64,000 nucleotides of DNA from Oxytricha trifallax (Eukaryota > Ciliophora > Spirotrichea > Sporadotrichida > Oxytrichidae), in the NCBI GenBank assembly GCA_000711775.1, contig ARYC01017728.1:1-64000 (forward strand). Reading direction: 5' to 3'. The number at the start of each line of letters is the position of its first letter. Positions within the stretch are counted from its first letter, which is position 1. Below are positions 24,640 through 34,723 of this stretch, piece after piece. Both the position numbers and the translations under genes were made by a program. The notes beneath the pieces were generated by a model. That model did not search any database and was not told the origin of the DNA. It saw only the letters and a list, made by a program, of their open reading frames with translations.

Positions 24640-26600
24640 ATCGTTTCATGATGCTCTATGTCATCTTCTTCCTTGATTTGAGTCAATATATGATTACTGC
24701 TAAAGAACTTATTTGGTTACTTTAACTTAGCTGAATTAGGGCTTTTTTTATTAGGGGAAGTATTCTGTAATCTCAGTGTCAACTCCTTATAATTTTATTA
24801 TATTAAGACATTAAAGATTAATAAAGTAAGTAATGTGGTCCTTTGTTGACTGAAATTCATCTAATGTGTCAGTGTTCTAAATCGAGGATCTGTTTTCTCC
24901 TTCTTCATCTTCCTCTATATCTTGCTGACTATTGCTTTAAGCACTTGACAAAAATTGCATTACACTTTGATTTTCAAATTCATCATTATCTTCGTCCTCT
25001 ATTAAGAATGAATTTAGCTTAAGCTTCATATTGGACTAAGATAATTAAATTTCATTAAAGAATTTAAATTTTTTTGTTTTAAAAAACTCTAATTTATGTT
25101 TTATTAGACTTTACAGCACTTGCAAATGACTCTCCTCTATTAAGGTTAGAGTAACGAGTATCAAGCGAGAGCTTTTTCTTCATAATTCTAAATTTCTTTA
25201 TTTCCTTTTCTTTAACATCCTCATTGAAAATTAACTCAATTATTTTATGATTTTTGTCTTTATCTTGCTTCTTTTTCAAATAAATATCTCTCAATAATTT
25301 GTTCTTGTTTTTTATATCTATTGTGTTTTCTCTGCTAGCAAAGACTTATTTCTCAATTTGCATTTCTCCAAGTTTTCTGTTTGGAACTTATGTTCACAAG
25401 ATAATTTAAATAGAATTTTAATATTAATTTTTAACTTTTTTAGGATCGTCTTCTTCATAGATATAAGAAATAGACAAAGACTTCATATCTTTCATCGCAG
25501 AAGAGTCCTCTAAGTATTCAGTTTTTCTATATTTTCTATAGTGTTTCATAATGTTTCCCTTTTTAGTAGGTAAATACTAGCATCCCAGAGCAACATGCCC
25601 TTTCTTATCGCAAATGTAGCATTTTATGTTTAGTACTAAGTAATTTGCTTCTTCTTTCATTGCACTTCTAATCTGATGGTAGGATTGCTACACAATAAAA
25701 ATAGTTAAATTTTATGAAAAAATGATGCTTACTATCGCAGTGATGTAGTTTTCAGCAATGTGCATGAAATCTTTTTTCTCAATAACATATAGTTGGGTGT
25801 AATCTCTAGATTTTGCAGTCAGCATTCTGGGATCGTCAGTAAAAAAACCTATTTCTCCAAAACAATCCCCAACAGAGAGCTCAGTCAAGTAGGTATGAGT
25901 TCTTTTGTGAATCATCCCCACTTTTCCCTGTACTATTGAGAATAAATACAATGACTCATCCCCCTCCTATAATATTAATTACAATAAGGCATCATATTCT
26001 TACTTGAAAAACATGATCATCAAGTGCAAAAGACTGTCTCTAAAAATAGAAAGTCAATTCACTGAGCACTTCCAAGCCAAAAGCTTCAAAGAATTTCATT
26101 TCTTTAAGAATTCTTCCATTTAAATACACAGTGATTTTCTCTCTTAAACTTTCATTGAGCATGGCCATTACTTCCTTCTCATCTATTTTGATTTCTTTCT
26201 TTGATTCCCATATATACTCCAAATATCTTCGAATTTTCAACCTCAATTCATTTGGGATTTATTGAGTTAAGAGAAATTTATTCACATAGTTCATTTTTTC
26301 TCTGTAATTTGCAGCCAATATGTTGTATCTTGTTAATTCAAATAAGTATAGATATAAATCAATGAATCTTTTCTAGAAGTATAATAATAAGAATGCTCTT
26401 GTTATTTTTCGAATTTTGCATAGCCAGCATAGTGTAGACTCTCTCAATAGTTGTTCTTGGTTCACTAAATAATTTGTTTTAACAGTTGTAAACGCCCAAT
26501 ATAGTGATGATATGTATTACTCAATTAGTGATGCATCTTGCAATTAAGACTTTCGATTATTAATTAAATCAATAAACGTGATATATTGGTATGAAAAGTA
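24640..26600 (-). CDS. CH4: 5'-incomplete CNBD channel with pore, CNBD and CCHC zinc knuckle
   Basis: The first recognisable part is the pore turret and pore helix at 26540-26462 (DASLIEQYISSLYWAFTTV). A frame change follows and then SEPRTTIERVYTMLAMQ; the expected GYGD is absent. The C-linker NYREKMNYVNKFLLTQ, RLKIRRYLEYIWESK and LREKITVYLNGRILKE follows at 26330-26090. The CNBD at 26080-25712 (YLFSIVQGKVGMIHKR, VGDCFGEIGFFTDDPRMLT) keeps the Gly-Glu and Arg of the cassette. Next, at about 25620, is a CCHC knuckle CYICDKKGHVALGC, then a basic and an acidic Ser-rich tail (25290-24640). S1-S4 are not visible; a possible S5 (FIAIFVHFI) at about 26740 lies opposite another small gene. The C-terminal stop is unresolved. 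Either a decayed or incomplete copy, or a gene whose 5' part lies elsewhere. Confidence 0.7.
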
Positions 26601-26663
26601 AAGATTGATAGATAAAATCAAATTAATAACGATTATTTCAATAAATTATTATTATTAAATTTA

Positions 26664-27025
26664 ATGTAAGGAATAAGCTGGGATAGCAAAGAGCTAAAGA
26701 AAAACTATATTCTTTTCAGGCTAGATGAAATGAACAAAAATGGCAATAAATTGCTTTTTAAATTGTTTTAAATTTAATTAATAAAAAGTAAGCTAGATTT
26801 AATCAAATTTTTAATGATTTTAAGAATGAAAAGAAAATAATGCTTGAGATAGTGTCGATAATATATGGAATTACTTTGGTTGAAGCATATTTTAATGGGA
26901 CGCCTACAAAGATAATTCTGTATCTTTTCGCGCTTTTATTGTCATTGTTTATCTACAAGAATATGCAAATAATTGGAGAAAAAGCTTAATTAAAAATTTA
27001 AAAATTCATTCATTGTAATTTTTGA
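26664..27025 (+). CDS. Possible small two-helix membrane protein
   Basis: ATG at 26664 (MQGISWDSKELKKNYILFR) and, after a short unresolved intron, a second segment from about 26828. That segment reads IMLEIVSIIYGITLVEAYF, then KIILYLFALLLSLFIYKN and a charged end, with TGA at 27023-27025. Two hydrophobic stretches suggest a small membrane protein. It is antisense to the stretch where the missing upstream part of CH4 would be expected, so one of the two readings may be chance. No family recognised. Confidence 0.4.
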
Positions 27026-27092
27026 GATAAAAATTTAATGATAAAATATGATTGAAATATATAATTTTGAAAAACATTCTAAAATTAAGAGG

Positions 27093-27110
27093 AGGGGAAG
27101 TTTCCTGACC
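27093..27110 (+). repeat. Solo MITE-like terminal fragment
   Basis: GGGGAAGTTTCCTGACC matches the MITE terminal repeat for about 15 bases and is followed by a small palindrome (GACCTTTCCAGGTC). No partner end or interior is present within 600 bp. It may be a deletion remnant. Confidence 0.5.
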
Positions 27111-27589
27111 TTTCCAGGTCACCATATAAAATTATGCGTGATTAGATTAAATTTAAATTATTTTTATAATGAGTGAAAACATTTTTTATTTAAAACATAT
27201 GAAAAAGTTATCATGAAAAAATATTAATATTCTCATTAAGCCTTTGATTAAAGCATACTTTCTTACTTATAAATAATCAAATATTAATACTAACCCTTTA
27301 AAATTTATTAGCAAAAATTAAAAAAGAGTCCTTCTTATTTTTTATTAATATTCTCAAACTTCAATAATAATCATTAGGAAATGAATAGTTATATTTTAGG
27401 AGGGAAAATTACGCCTAAAACTGTTGAAAAAGTCATAAAAATATACATATTAGTGGTAGTAGTGAATCGCTTAAGGCAAGGGAAATTTAAAAAGAGATCA
27501 AACTTTAATTAGAGATCTTTGTTATATAATAATCAGTTTTAAAAATTGCATATCACTAAATAGGGCCCATAAATTAATTTAAAAATGGC
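27111..27589. other. AT-rich spacer
   Basis: Nothing supported. Short GC-richer words occur around 27400-27560, but there is no consistent frame. Confidence 0.35.
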
Positions 27590-27800
27590 ATTAGGTTTTT
27601 TAGGAATATTTACCTACCCTTTTCTTTCTTTAGTGGTGGCTGAATCAATGTCACACTCTACTAAATGGAGTCTGGAGTTGCTCTAGAAGCAGAATTAGGT
27701 TTCTGATTGAATGACTATAAGTGAATATGTAGTTTCCCTTGTCCTTGATAGTCCTGATAATCAAAGTTTGCACCACTCTCTATCGAGCTGCTTGTCGTTC
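27590..27800 (-). CDS. Exon-like fragment of an unknown protein
   Basis: The minus strand reads SSIESGANFDYQDYQGQGKL, then HLQSFNQKPNSASRATP and DSIQQSVTLIQPPLKKEKG. It is GC-richer than its surroundings, preceded by an AG acceptor near 27802, and uses TAG as Gln twice. No start, stop or domain could be fixed. It resembles the disordered N-termini of the channel genes but proves nothing. Confidence 0.4.
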
Positions 27801-28439
27801 ACTGTAATAATATGCAATTTTTAAAACTAAATATATATACTATAATTATTCAAGTTGATATTTTGACAGATATACTCAAGTCGTGATTTTAATATTTAAA
27901 ATGTAGTGCTATTTAAAGAAGGAGGTGCCTTAATTAAATCACTATACTATAGAAATAGTTATTTCTTCATTTTAGAGTCAACTTGCAAGCAAAATTCTTT
28001 TATGAATAGAATAATGTTTTTTTTTTATAAAAATAATAGCAAATTTAATGATTCTAAAATTCTCATATATGATAAATTAATATTTAATAATAAGCTAACA
28101 AGAAGAAAATTGAAAAATAGTTCAATCATTTATTAAAATAAAAAATAATAAATTAAATCAGTAACATATTTTACAATTTAAAATCTCTAAGATGAGACAT
28201 TGATTTAATAAGCCTATGATAACTTCTCTTTCTCTACAGTAAGATTTACCTTTTATTTGAAAATATGACTTATCAAATGACTTTTTCTAATTTTAGAGGG
28301 CTTTATCAGTAGACTTTAACATGCAATTCATAAATAGATTTGATGAAAAAAAGCAATCATAATTTAAAATACAATGTTTTATTTTTATGTAAATTTATCA
28401 ATATATCACATATGAATATTTTATACAATCATAATTAAT

Positions 28440-29610
28440 AACTGATAAGCTAGGCATTGAAGCAAAGTCATCTCTAATGAACTTAGGTCAAATTAAAACT
28501 TCAAATAACATGAATGATCTGCTCAGTGATGCTCCTAGATTTGGAAGTATGAATTTAATAAAATTAAATTTATGTATATACTACATAAAAAATTGTATAA
28601 TTAGATTTGTTGCAAAAATTAAATTACTTGAAAATTTAAGTGTATGATGATTTATATTGAAATAAATGTAATGTGACTTTTAATTTCTTGAGAGCATTAT
28701 CATTCTTATAATTAAGTCAATTTTTATCTGTATCTATCTCCCTAAAAGTTACTTTTTTGTATAAATATAATTTGCGAAAAAAAGTGAGAATTTTATATAT
28801 TTTAGTTTAATTTTGAAATCTTTTTTTTTAAATATAAGTTAATTCATTTATATTTAGATATTGGTAAGTCATAATTAACTCTAAAATTATTTTGAGTAAT
28901 TATTGATCAACGATTATCAATAGGATTAAATTTGATAGATTTTATTGATCGATTGACTTCAATATTTTAAAGAGATTTCTCAAAATTATCAAGATGATTC
29001 ATGTTAATTTAATTTTATACTCTTAATATTAAAAAAATAATTATGAAATGCATCATAAATTTCACAACTTAAAAAAATATAACCTGTTAACATTTATTGA
29101 TTTTCTAATTGATTTACACTTATTAGTATTTCTGTGATATTAAGAATTAGCAGCAAGTTTCAAACGTTCCCTCTTCAGAAGCCTTAGACGATCTATTATT
29201 GGACTCATCTCCAGCAAAAAGATTAATTTAACTTTAAATTTATAATAATATTTTACAATTTTATTATATTTTGAGATACTAGAAAGTCAGTCCTGGAAAT
29301 CTACAGAATTCTAGCGGCCCAAATACTCAAATGCATATTATAGTAGAACCCCTTGAGAACTCTAATCTTTAAAATAGACAATAATCTACTTTCTCATTTA
29401 CACGAGTGAAGCAACAGCTCGCAGAGAAAAGGATCAAAAGGCTTATATCATGGCCTCTGAAAAAACTTATTTTAATGCTTAAGAAAAAATCAAATCATGA
29501 TATCTAGTAGGAACTCATTTTAGCTTAAGATATATTTAAAACATTATAATAAATTAAAAGTGTTTTTTAATTGGAAAAAAGTCATTAATTAATATATAAA
29601 TGATAGAGTA
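28440..29610 (+). CDS. Unknown gene in several short exons
   Basis: Segments with coding look: DKLGIEAKSSLMNLGQIKT and NMNDLLSDAPRFGS (28440-28550), followed by GTATGA as donor; then VPSSEALDDLLLDSSPAKRL (29170-29225); then PGNLQNSSGPNTQMHIIVE and FTRVKQQLAEKRIKRLIS (29290-29450). The frame reaches a TGA near 29602. Exons are separated by 300-600 bp of AT-rich DNA, longer than other introns here, so the join is a guess. No domain recognised. Confidence 0.35.
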
Positions 29611-29692
29611 TCATATGAGAATTAGTAGTAGCAAGATATAAATGATAGCTTTTATTTATTTAATTAAACAATTAGTGTAATTTGGTTTATAT

Positions 29693-30191
29693 TCATTTGT
29701 ATTTGGTTGATTTAATTATCAAGCAATTGATTTTTCTTAAATTCTTTTGAATAACTTGATCAACTTTTAAATGTAAGGAATCACCTACTTATATATTTTA
29801 TTTCTCCAAATCGATTTTCTTATTTCTCGAAAGTAGCCATTTCTTTGAAATCAATCTCAGCTCACATCTAAATATCTTAAGCGAGGCTATTTAAACGACT
29901 TTTAAATTAAAAAAGGTTTATATTTAGAAAGATCTACATTTTTTAATTTTATGTATAAAAGTATGTGTTCTGACCGAGACCCCCTCCTCTTTGTAATAAT
30001 TTTTTTTAATTTCATTAATAACATATTCTAATGCTTTGAATTATGCTCTATCTTTAAAAAAAATCTTGCCTTGAGGGCAGCTTCTATAATTTATAATTTT
30101 AATTTGATAAGTATCACTTCGCCCTTCAACTTTTGTTGATGCATGCTTTAATAGGAAAACATATCAAATACAAATTATTTTTGAGTGTCAT
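29693..30191 (-). CDS. Unknown protein whose first exon is a diverged copy of the histidine kinase gene start
   Basis: ATG at 30191 opens MTLKNNLYL, matching MTLKNNFYL at the start proposed for the histidine kinase at 31681. After a short frame change it reads HASTKVEGRSDTYQIKIINY, then SCPQGKIFFKDRAQFKALEY and VINEIKKNYYKEEGVSV, with a basic C-terminal part ending at TGA 29693-29695. No kinase motifs follow, so this is a partial paralogue or a different gene sharing the 5' region. It is divergent from the kinase, with foldback element 2 in between. Confidence 0.45.
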
Positions 30192-30300
30192 TAATTATTT
30201 CTATAAATAAACTTAAAAGATTTTGTCTTCAATTAACATAATTCTATAAAATAATCTAACAATTATATTTTCAAACTTTTTTTATACAATTGTGTGTATT
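30150..30300 (-). repeat. Left arm of an inverted duplication (gene 5' region)
   Basis: On the minus strand this segment has, in order, TAGATTATTTTATAGAA, AGTTTATTTATAGAAATAAT and AATGACACTCAAAAATAATT. The same order occurs on the plus strand at 31570-31700. Spacing is similar and divergence moderate, so the two are old inverted copies about 1.3 kb apart. Confidence 0.6.
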
Positions 30301-30466
30301 GTTAGATTTTAATTGATATAGAATACAATTATATTAATATATAAATGAAAATATTTTTTTTATAGAATATGTCAATATAGATAAAAATTAAATTCATTGT
30401 TTAAGAAAATGTATTAAGAGAATTTTAAATAAGATTAAAATAAAAGTACGAGTTTAAAAACGATTA

Positions 30467-30881
30467 TTGCAAGAATACATTTGAAATTGGGAAATTATTG
30501 TAAAATAAATAAAAATGAATTCAAATTAGTGCCAGTTAAAGTTGGCCAATTTAAACGATCTTGGGCTCATTCGATAGAGAATTCAAAATTAGCTGGACTT
30601 TATTATTGGCGGTACTATTTTATCGCATCCCTGGAGCGAGATAACTCGACTTTAATTAAACTCATCTAAATTCATTAAATTATACTCTCACATTAAAGTC
30701 GAGTTATCTCGCTCCAGGGATGCGATAAAATAGTACCGCCAATAATAAAGTCCAGCTAATTTTGAATTCTCTATCGAATGAGCCCAAGATCGTTTAAATT
30801 GGCCAACTTTAAATGGCACTAATTTGAATTCATTTTTATTTATTTTACAATAATTTCCCAATTTCAAATGTATTCTTGCAA
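30467..30881. mobile_element. Foldback element 2: ~415-bp near-perfect palindrome flanked by TA
   Basis: The ends are TTGCAAGAATACATTTGAAA and its complement, with TA at 30465-30466 and 30882-30883. The arms are about 190 bp, around a loop of about 34 bp. The arm core (CGATAGAGAATTCAAAAT, GCTGGACTTTA, TATTGGCGGTAC, TATCGCATCC, GAGCGAGATAACTCGAC) matches element 1, while the distal arm parts differ between the two elements. It lies between two divergent genes and is not visibly in coding sequence. Confidence 0.9.
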
Positions 30882-31569
30882 TAATAAATTAATTTATATT
30901 ACTGAATATTATACTACATTTATTGAGATTCAAACTCACACCCAAGGGTAAAAAATCTCATAGCTTTGCCATCTAAACTTTTGTTTAATATTTGTTCTTT
31001 ATCAATTGTAAAATATATTAAATACCCTTAATTTATAGTCTTATTTTAAAATTCTTTAATAATTTATCAAATTGTTAATTCCTCTTTATATCAAAAGAAA
31101 TACATATTAAAGAATTAGCAAATAAGATTAGATCTATAAGTTAAAGAATTTTTTTAATTTAAAGAATAAAAAACAAAAAGATCCCTTTTTACGTTCCTAT
31201 TAAATATATGGTGATAAGGAAAATTCTATTAGAAGTTTATGGCATAATAAATTTTATAGAGTTTAGTCTAATTTTTAAAAATGATATTTTTTTAAAGAAA
31301 GATATAGTGGGATTATATTATTGAAAAGAGATGCAATTGTGTCAAGTTTAAAACTTTAAGATGAAAAACTACAAAAAGGTAGTGCAAAAATAAAAAGGTT
31401 CGACCCTAAAAAAGAAGTACTTTATATAATTTATTATAAAATAGAGTTTAATTCATTGTTGGCTAATTAAATGTTTACATCAACTTGCTAAATAATATAT
31501 AAGATTTATTCAATTAAATTTGTACTTTTAAAAATAGTACATTTTAAAAAATACAAAAGTAAAAATATA
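30882..31569. other. AT-rich spacer
   Basis: About 700 bp between foldback element 2 and the right arm of the inverted duplication. Nothing gene-like was seen. Confidence 0.4.
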
Positions 31570-31700
31570 ACTATTAGATTATTTTATAGAAATATGTGGA
31601 ATGAAGAAGATTAAAGAGATGAAATACTTTAAACAAAAAATTGCTTCAGTTTATTTATAGAAATAATAAATATAAAATAAATGACACTCAAAAATAATTT
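31570..31700 (+). repeat. Right arm of the inverted duplication
   Basis: Counterpart of 30150-30300 on the opposite strand. It shares three blocks, including the shared start ATGACACTCAAAAATAATTT at 31681, and covers the presumed promoter and first codons of the histidine kinase gene. Confidence 0.6.
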
Positions 31701-34535
31701 TTATTTGAAATGTTGTCCAATAAAAGTATGAATTAACAAAGTTGAGAGACTATCTTAAAGCTTTCATTTTATATACTACTCATGCAATATAAAATAAAAG
31801 TATTGGAAAGGATCAAATGCTTGAATTTCACAGATATAAATGGTAAGAAACGTATTTTCATTAATTATTCATGAATCCTTCTTTGCAATTTAAGTAAAGT
31901 AGCCATAACACTAACTCTCATAAAAAGATTCCAAACAACTCTGCTAAACTCTAAATCAATTAAATATAGCTTTATACATTAAAAAGTCTTAACAAATCCA
32001 TTAAATTTTATTGTAAGAAAAATATGTCACCCTTAGCATTTAATGAGTTTTAAGGTTTGATTGGGGATACTTAATTTCATAATTATTCAGACTTTAATAA
32101 TTCATGCTAGATAAGACCTAATAAAAACTTCGCATGTTATAATGTAAGATTTCAATACAATCTTACAGCCTTTACTTTTAGATTTCCAGTTGCTTTATTT
32201 ATGATTGAATTGATTAGAAATTCAGTTTATTCTTAATTGCCTTAGCAAATCTGCATGATTACATCTTGCATCTTATTTTATCAGTAAACTGAGACAGTTA
32301 TTGAAAACATAAGTTTGTTCATTATGACTCTGGGTACAATTTACATAGGCATGAAAAGATTGAAATACCTTGAAGAATTTGAATTTAATACTTTTGAAAA
32401 TTCTCACATGCTTCAATCAGTAAGTTAAAGTTTTTATAATTATGTTTAGAGCAAAAATCTGATTCAGTAAATATTTACTACAATTCCCGATGGCATAGGA
32501 GTGATAGACTTCTAGGGGACTTCCTTTTCTAATAAAATTTTTAGTGATTTATTTGGTGACCCGTCATCTAATATTGAGGGAGTAAGCAAAATCTTTGTCA
32601 TATTAAATATCTTATAGTTTTTGAAGAGCCTTTAGATGTTTATAAGGGAGAACCCATCAAATCAAAGCGGTAACTGTGGAGGATTCACGCTCCTAGAAGA
32701 CTTGAAAGCTTACAGAAAGAATATTTCAACTTAGAATCGTAATATAAATTTGGCATCTGAGTCAAGAGAATATTTCACTATTTAAAAGGACCCAAAGAAG
32801 TAAAATTCAAAGCTTGAAATTAGAAAATACTTTATGGTTTTCAGTAAGTTAGATAAAAAGTTAATAACATCTATTCATAGTGAGTAAAATTATCTATGAA
32901 GGAAAAATATGTCTACTGCTGACTATGAGAGATGTCACTAATTAAAAAGTAATTTAAGAAAAGAAATTAGTTGATGAAGTAAAAAATAGAATTTTCAAAT
33001 CATTCACGCACGAGCTTAAAAATCCATTGAATTGTAAGAAACTTCTTTAGTCCTAAACTAGCCATTTTAGTTTTGCTTTTCTCATTTGAGCTAATCAACA
33101 AGCATATCTCCGATTTGAGAACATCTCCGACAGCACTCAAGAATCTAAAATCCGTTGTTTCTACTGCGGACTCATGTGCCAACATTTTAAGAAATATAAT
33201 CAACGATTTTATTGTAAGTTTTTTTTATATATAATAGTCTTAATTTTAGGATTATTCAATGCTATGCAGCGTCAATGGAAATCTATAATTAAACAAAAAA
33301 GATCTTGATCTTAGCGAATTGATAACAAGAATTGAAAAAATAATGATTAATTAACTAAAATCTCAAAATGTTGCTTTTAGAGTTAGTCGAGACCCTGACC
33401 TACCAAAGATTATATATTCAGATCCAGAGAAACTTGAGTAAATTTTGCTCAATCTTTTACTAAATGCCTAAAAATTCACTTAGAAAGGTTGGATTAAATT
33501 CAAGATTTAGAAGCAAAAATTAAAAAAGCATTCAAGTCATAGTGGAGAATAATCTCTGGATATAACCTAGAACTTTAACTAAAACAATACAAATGTTTTT
33601 AATGGTTTAGGAGTAAGCTGCAACAATTTGCTAGGCAATATAAGTTAAAGTAGCATTTAAGATGAGTACTTTATCAGATTTATGGTTCTAGACACTGGAA
33701 ATGGAATTGAAAAAGAACGAGTCTAAACTATCTTTAATTTGTTTGAATAGAACTAATCTGGCATGGTTAAGGAATCACAGCAAAACAAGAAATGTAAGTT
33801 TTATATTGTTAAAAGTTTTTTTATAGCTGCTGGATTGGGCTTAACAATTTCACAAAACCTGTGTTTAGCTCTAGGAGGCTAAATTAGATGCAAATCTGAA
33901 ATTGGCAAGGGCTCTATGTTTTACTTTGACATAAAATATTGCGTAATTTATAATATTATATAATAGAGTCTATATTATTAAATAAGAATTCTGAAATTTA
34001 TAATGAAATACACATTGGAAAAAGACTAAATTGACAAAAGGTAGCCAACAATGAACGAGCTAACTTTCTAAAACAACATGAATGTAAATAGAGTAATCTC
34101 ACCAAATGTACAAGTAACTTATTATTTCTTAATATTTTTTGTAGAGCATCATAGATGAAGATAAAATAGAAGAAAATGAGGCAGTTTACATGTATAAAAC
34201 TCAAATCGGAAAGTTTAATACTACATTTGATTAAAGTGAATTATTTTTATAAAATTCAAGCATATTGATCTCATAAATATTCTTTTAAATTATAAAGTGA
34301 TAATGAGGATATGAACGAAGGAGACGATTTATTGCTATAGCCAAATAGCTTGTAGCTTTTTTCAAATAAAAACACCATGTCGCAGACAGCTCTAGCTCAA
34401 GCGAATTTACTTGGAATTTAAACTATCGCAGAGCAATAGAGTGAAAGTTCTGCAAATTTGTCATTTCAGCAAAAACCTAATAAAGAAAATAGAAGAGGTT
34501 CTGATTAGAATTAATCTTTGAGTATTATGACATGA
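31681..34535 (+). CDS. Hybrid-type membrane sensor histidine kinase (kinase core, no receiver seen)
   Basis: From about 31755 the frame is open to an intron at about 32845. It has hydrophobic segments around 32160-32360 (FPVALFMIELI, ICMITSCILFY, ISLFIMTLGTIYI). A PAS-like stretch follows (IQQIFTTIPDGIGVIDFQGT, 32455-32520). The H-box SFTHELKNPLN has its phospho-acceptor His codon at 33009-33011. After introns the HATPase boxes follow: N-box LEQILLNLLLNAQKFTQKG (33440-33485), G1 VLDTGNGIEKER (33686-33720) and G2 AAGLGLTISQNLCLALGG (33825-33880). A Ser/Gln-rich tail ends in SIMT with TGA at 34533-34535. The start ATG at 31681 needs a very short intron (GTATGA..AAAG) and is uncertain. The reaction is ATP-dependent His autophosphorylation; the partner could be the receiver protein encoded 4 kb downstream. 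Confidence 0.85.
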
Positions 34536-34723
34536 AAAATTTATATAATAATTTAAAATCTTTTTGGTTTATATTAATTATAATCAGTTACTAGATCCTT
34601 CATAAATGACATTACTTGGATAGAGATAAAACTAAACAATATCTTGGAGTATGGAATGATAAAATATTGTAAAATTAATGAAATATATTTTTAATTAGTT
34701 AACACTGTCTATAAGTGTTTAGA

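Noticed and set aside
33000-33203. Minus-strand frame inside the histidine kinase
   Set aside because: Antisense of the H-box exon. The plus strand carries all kinase boxes.
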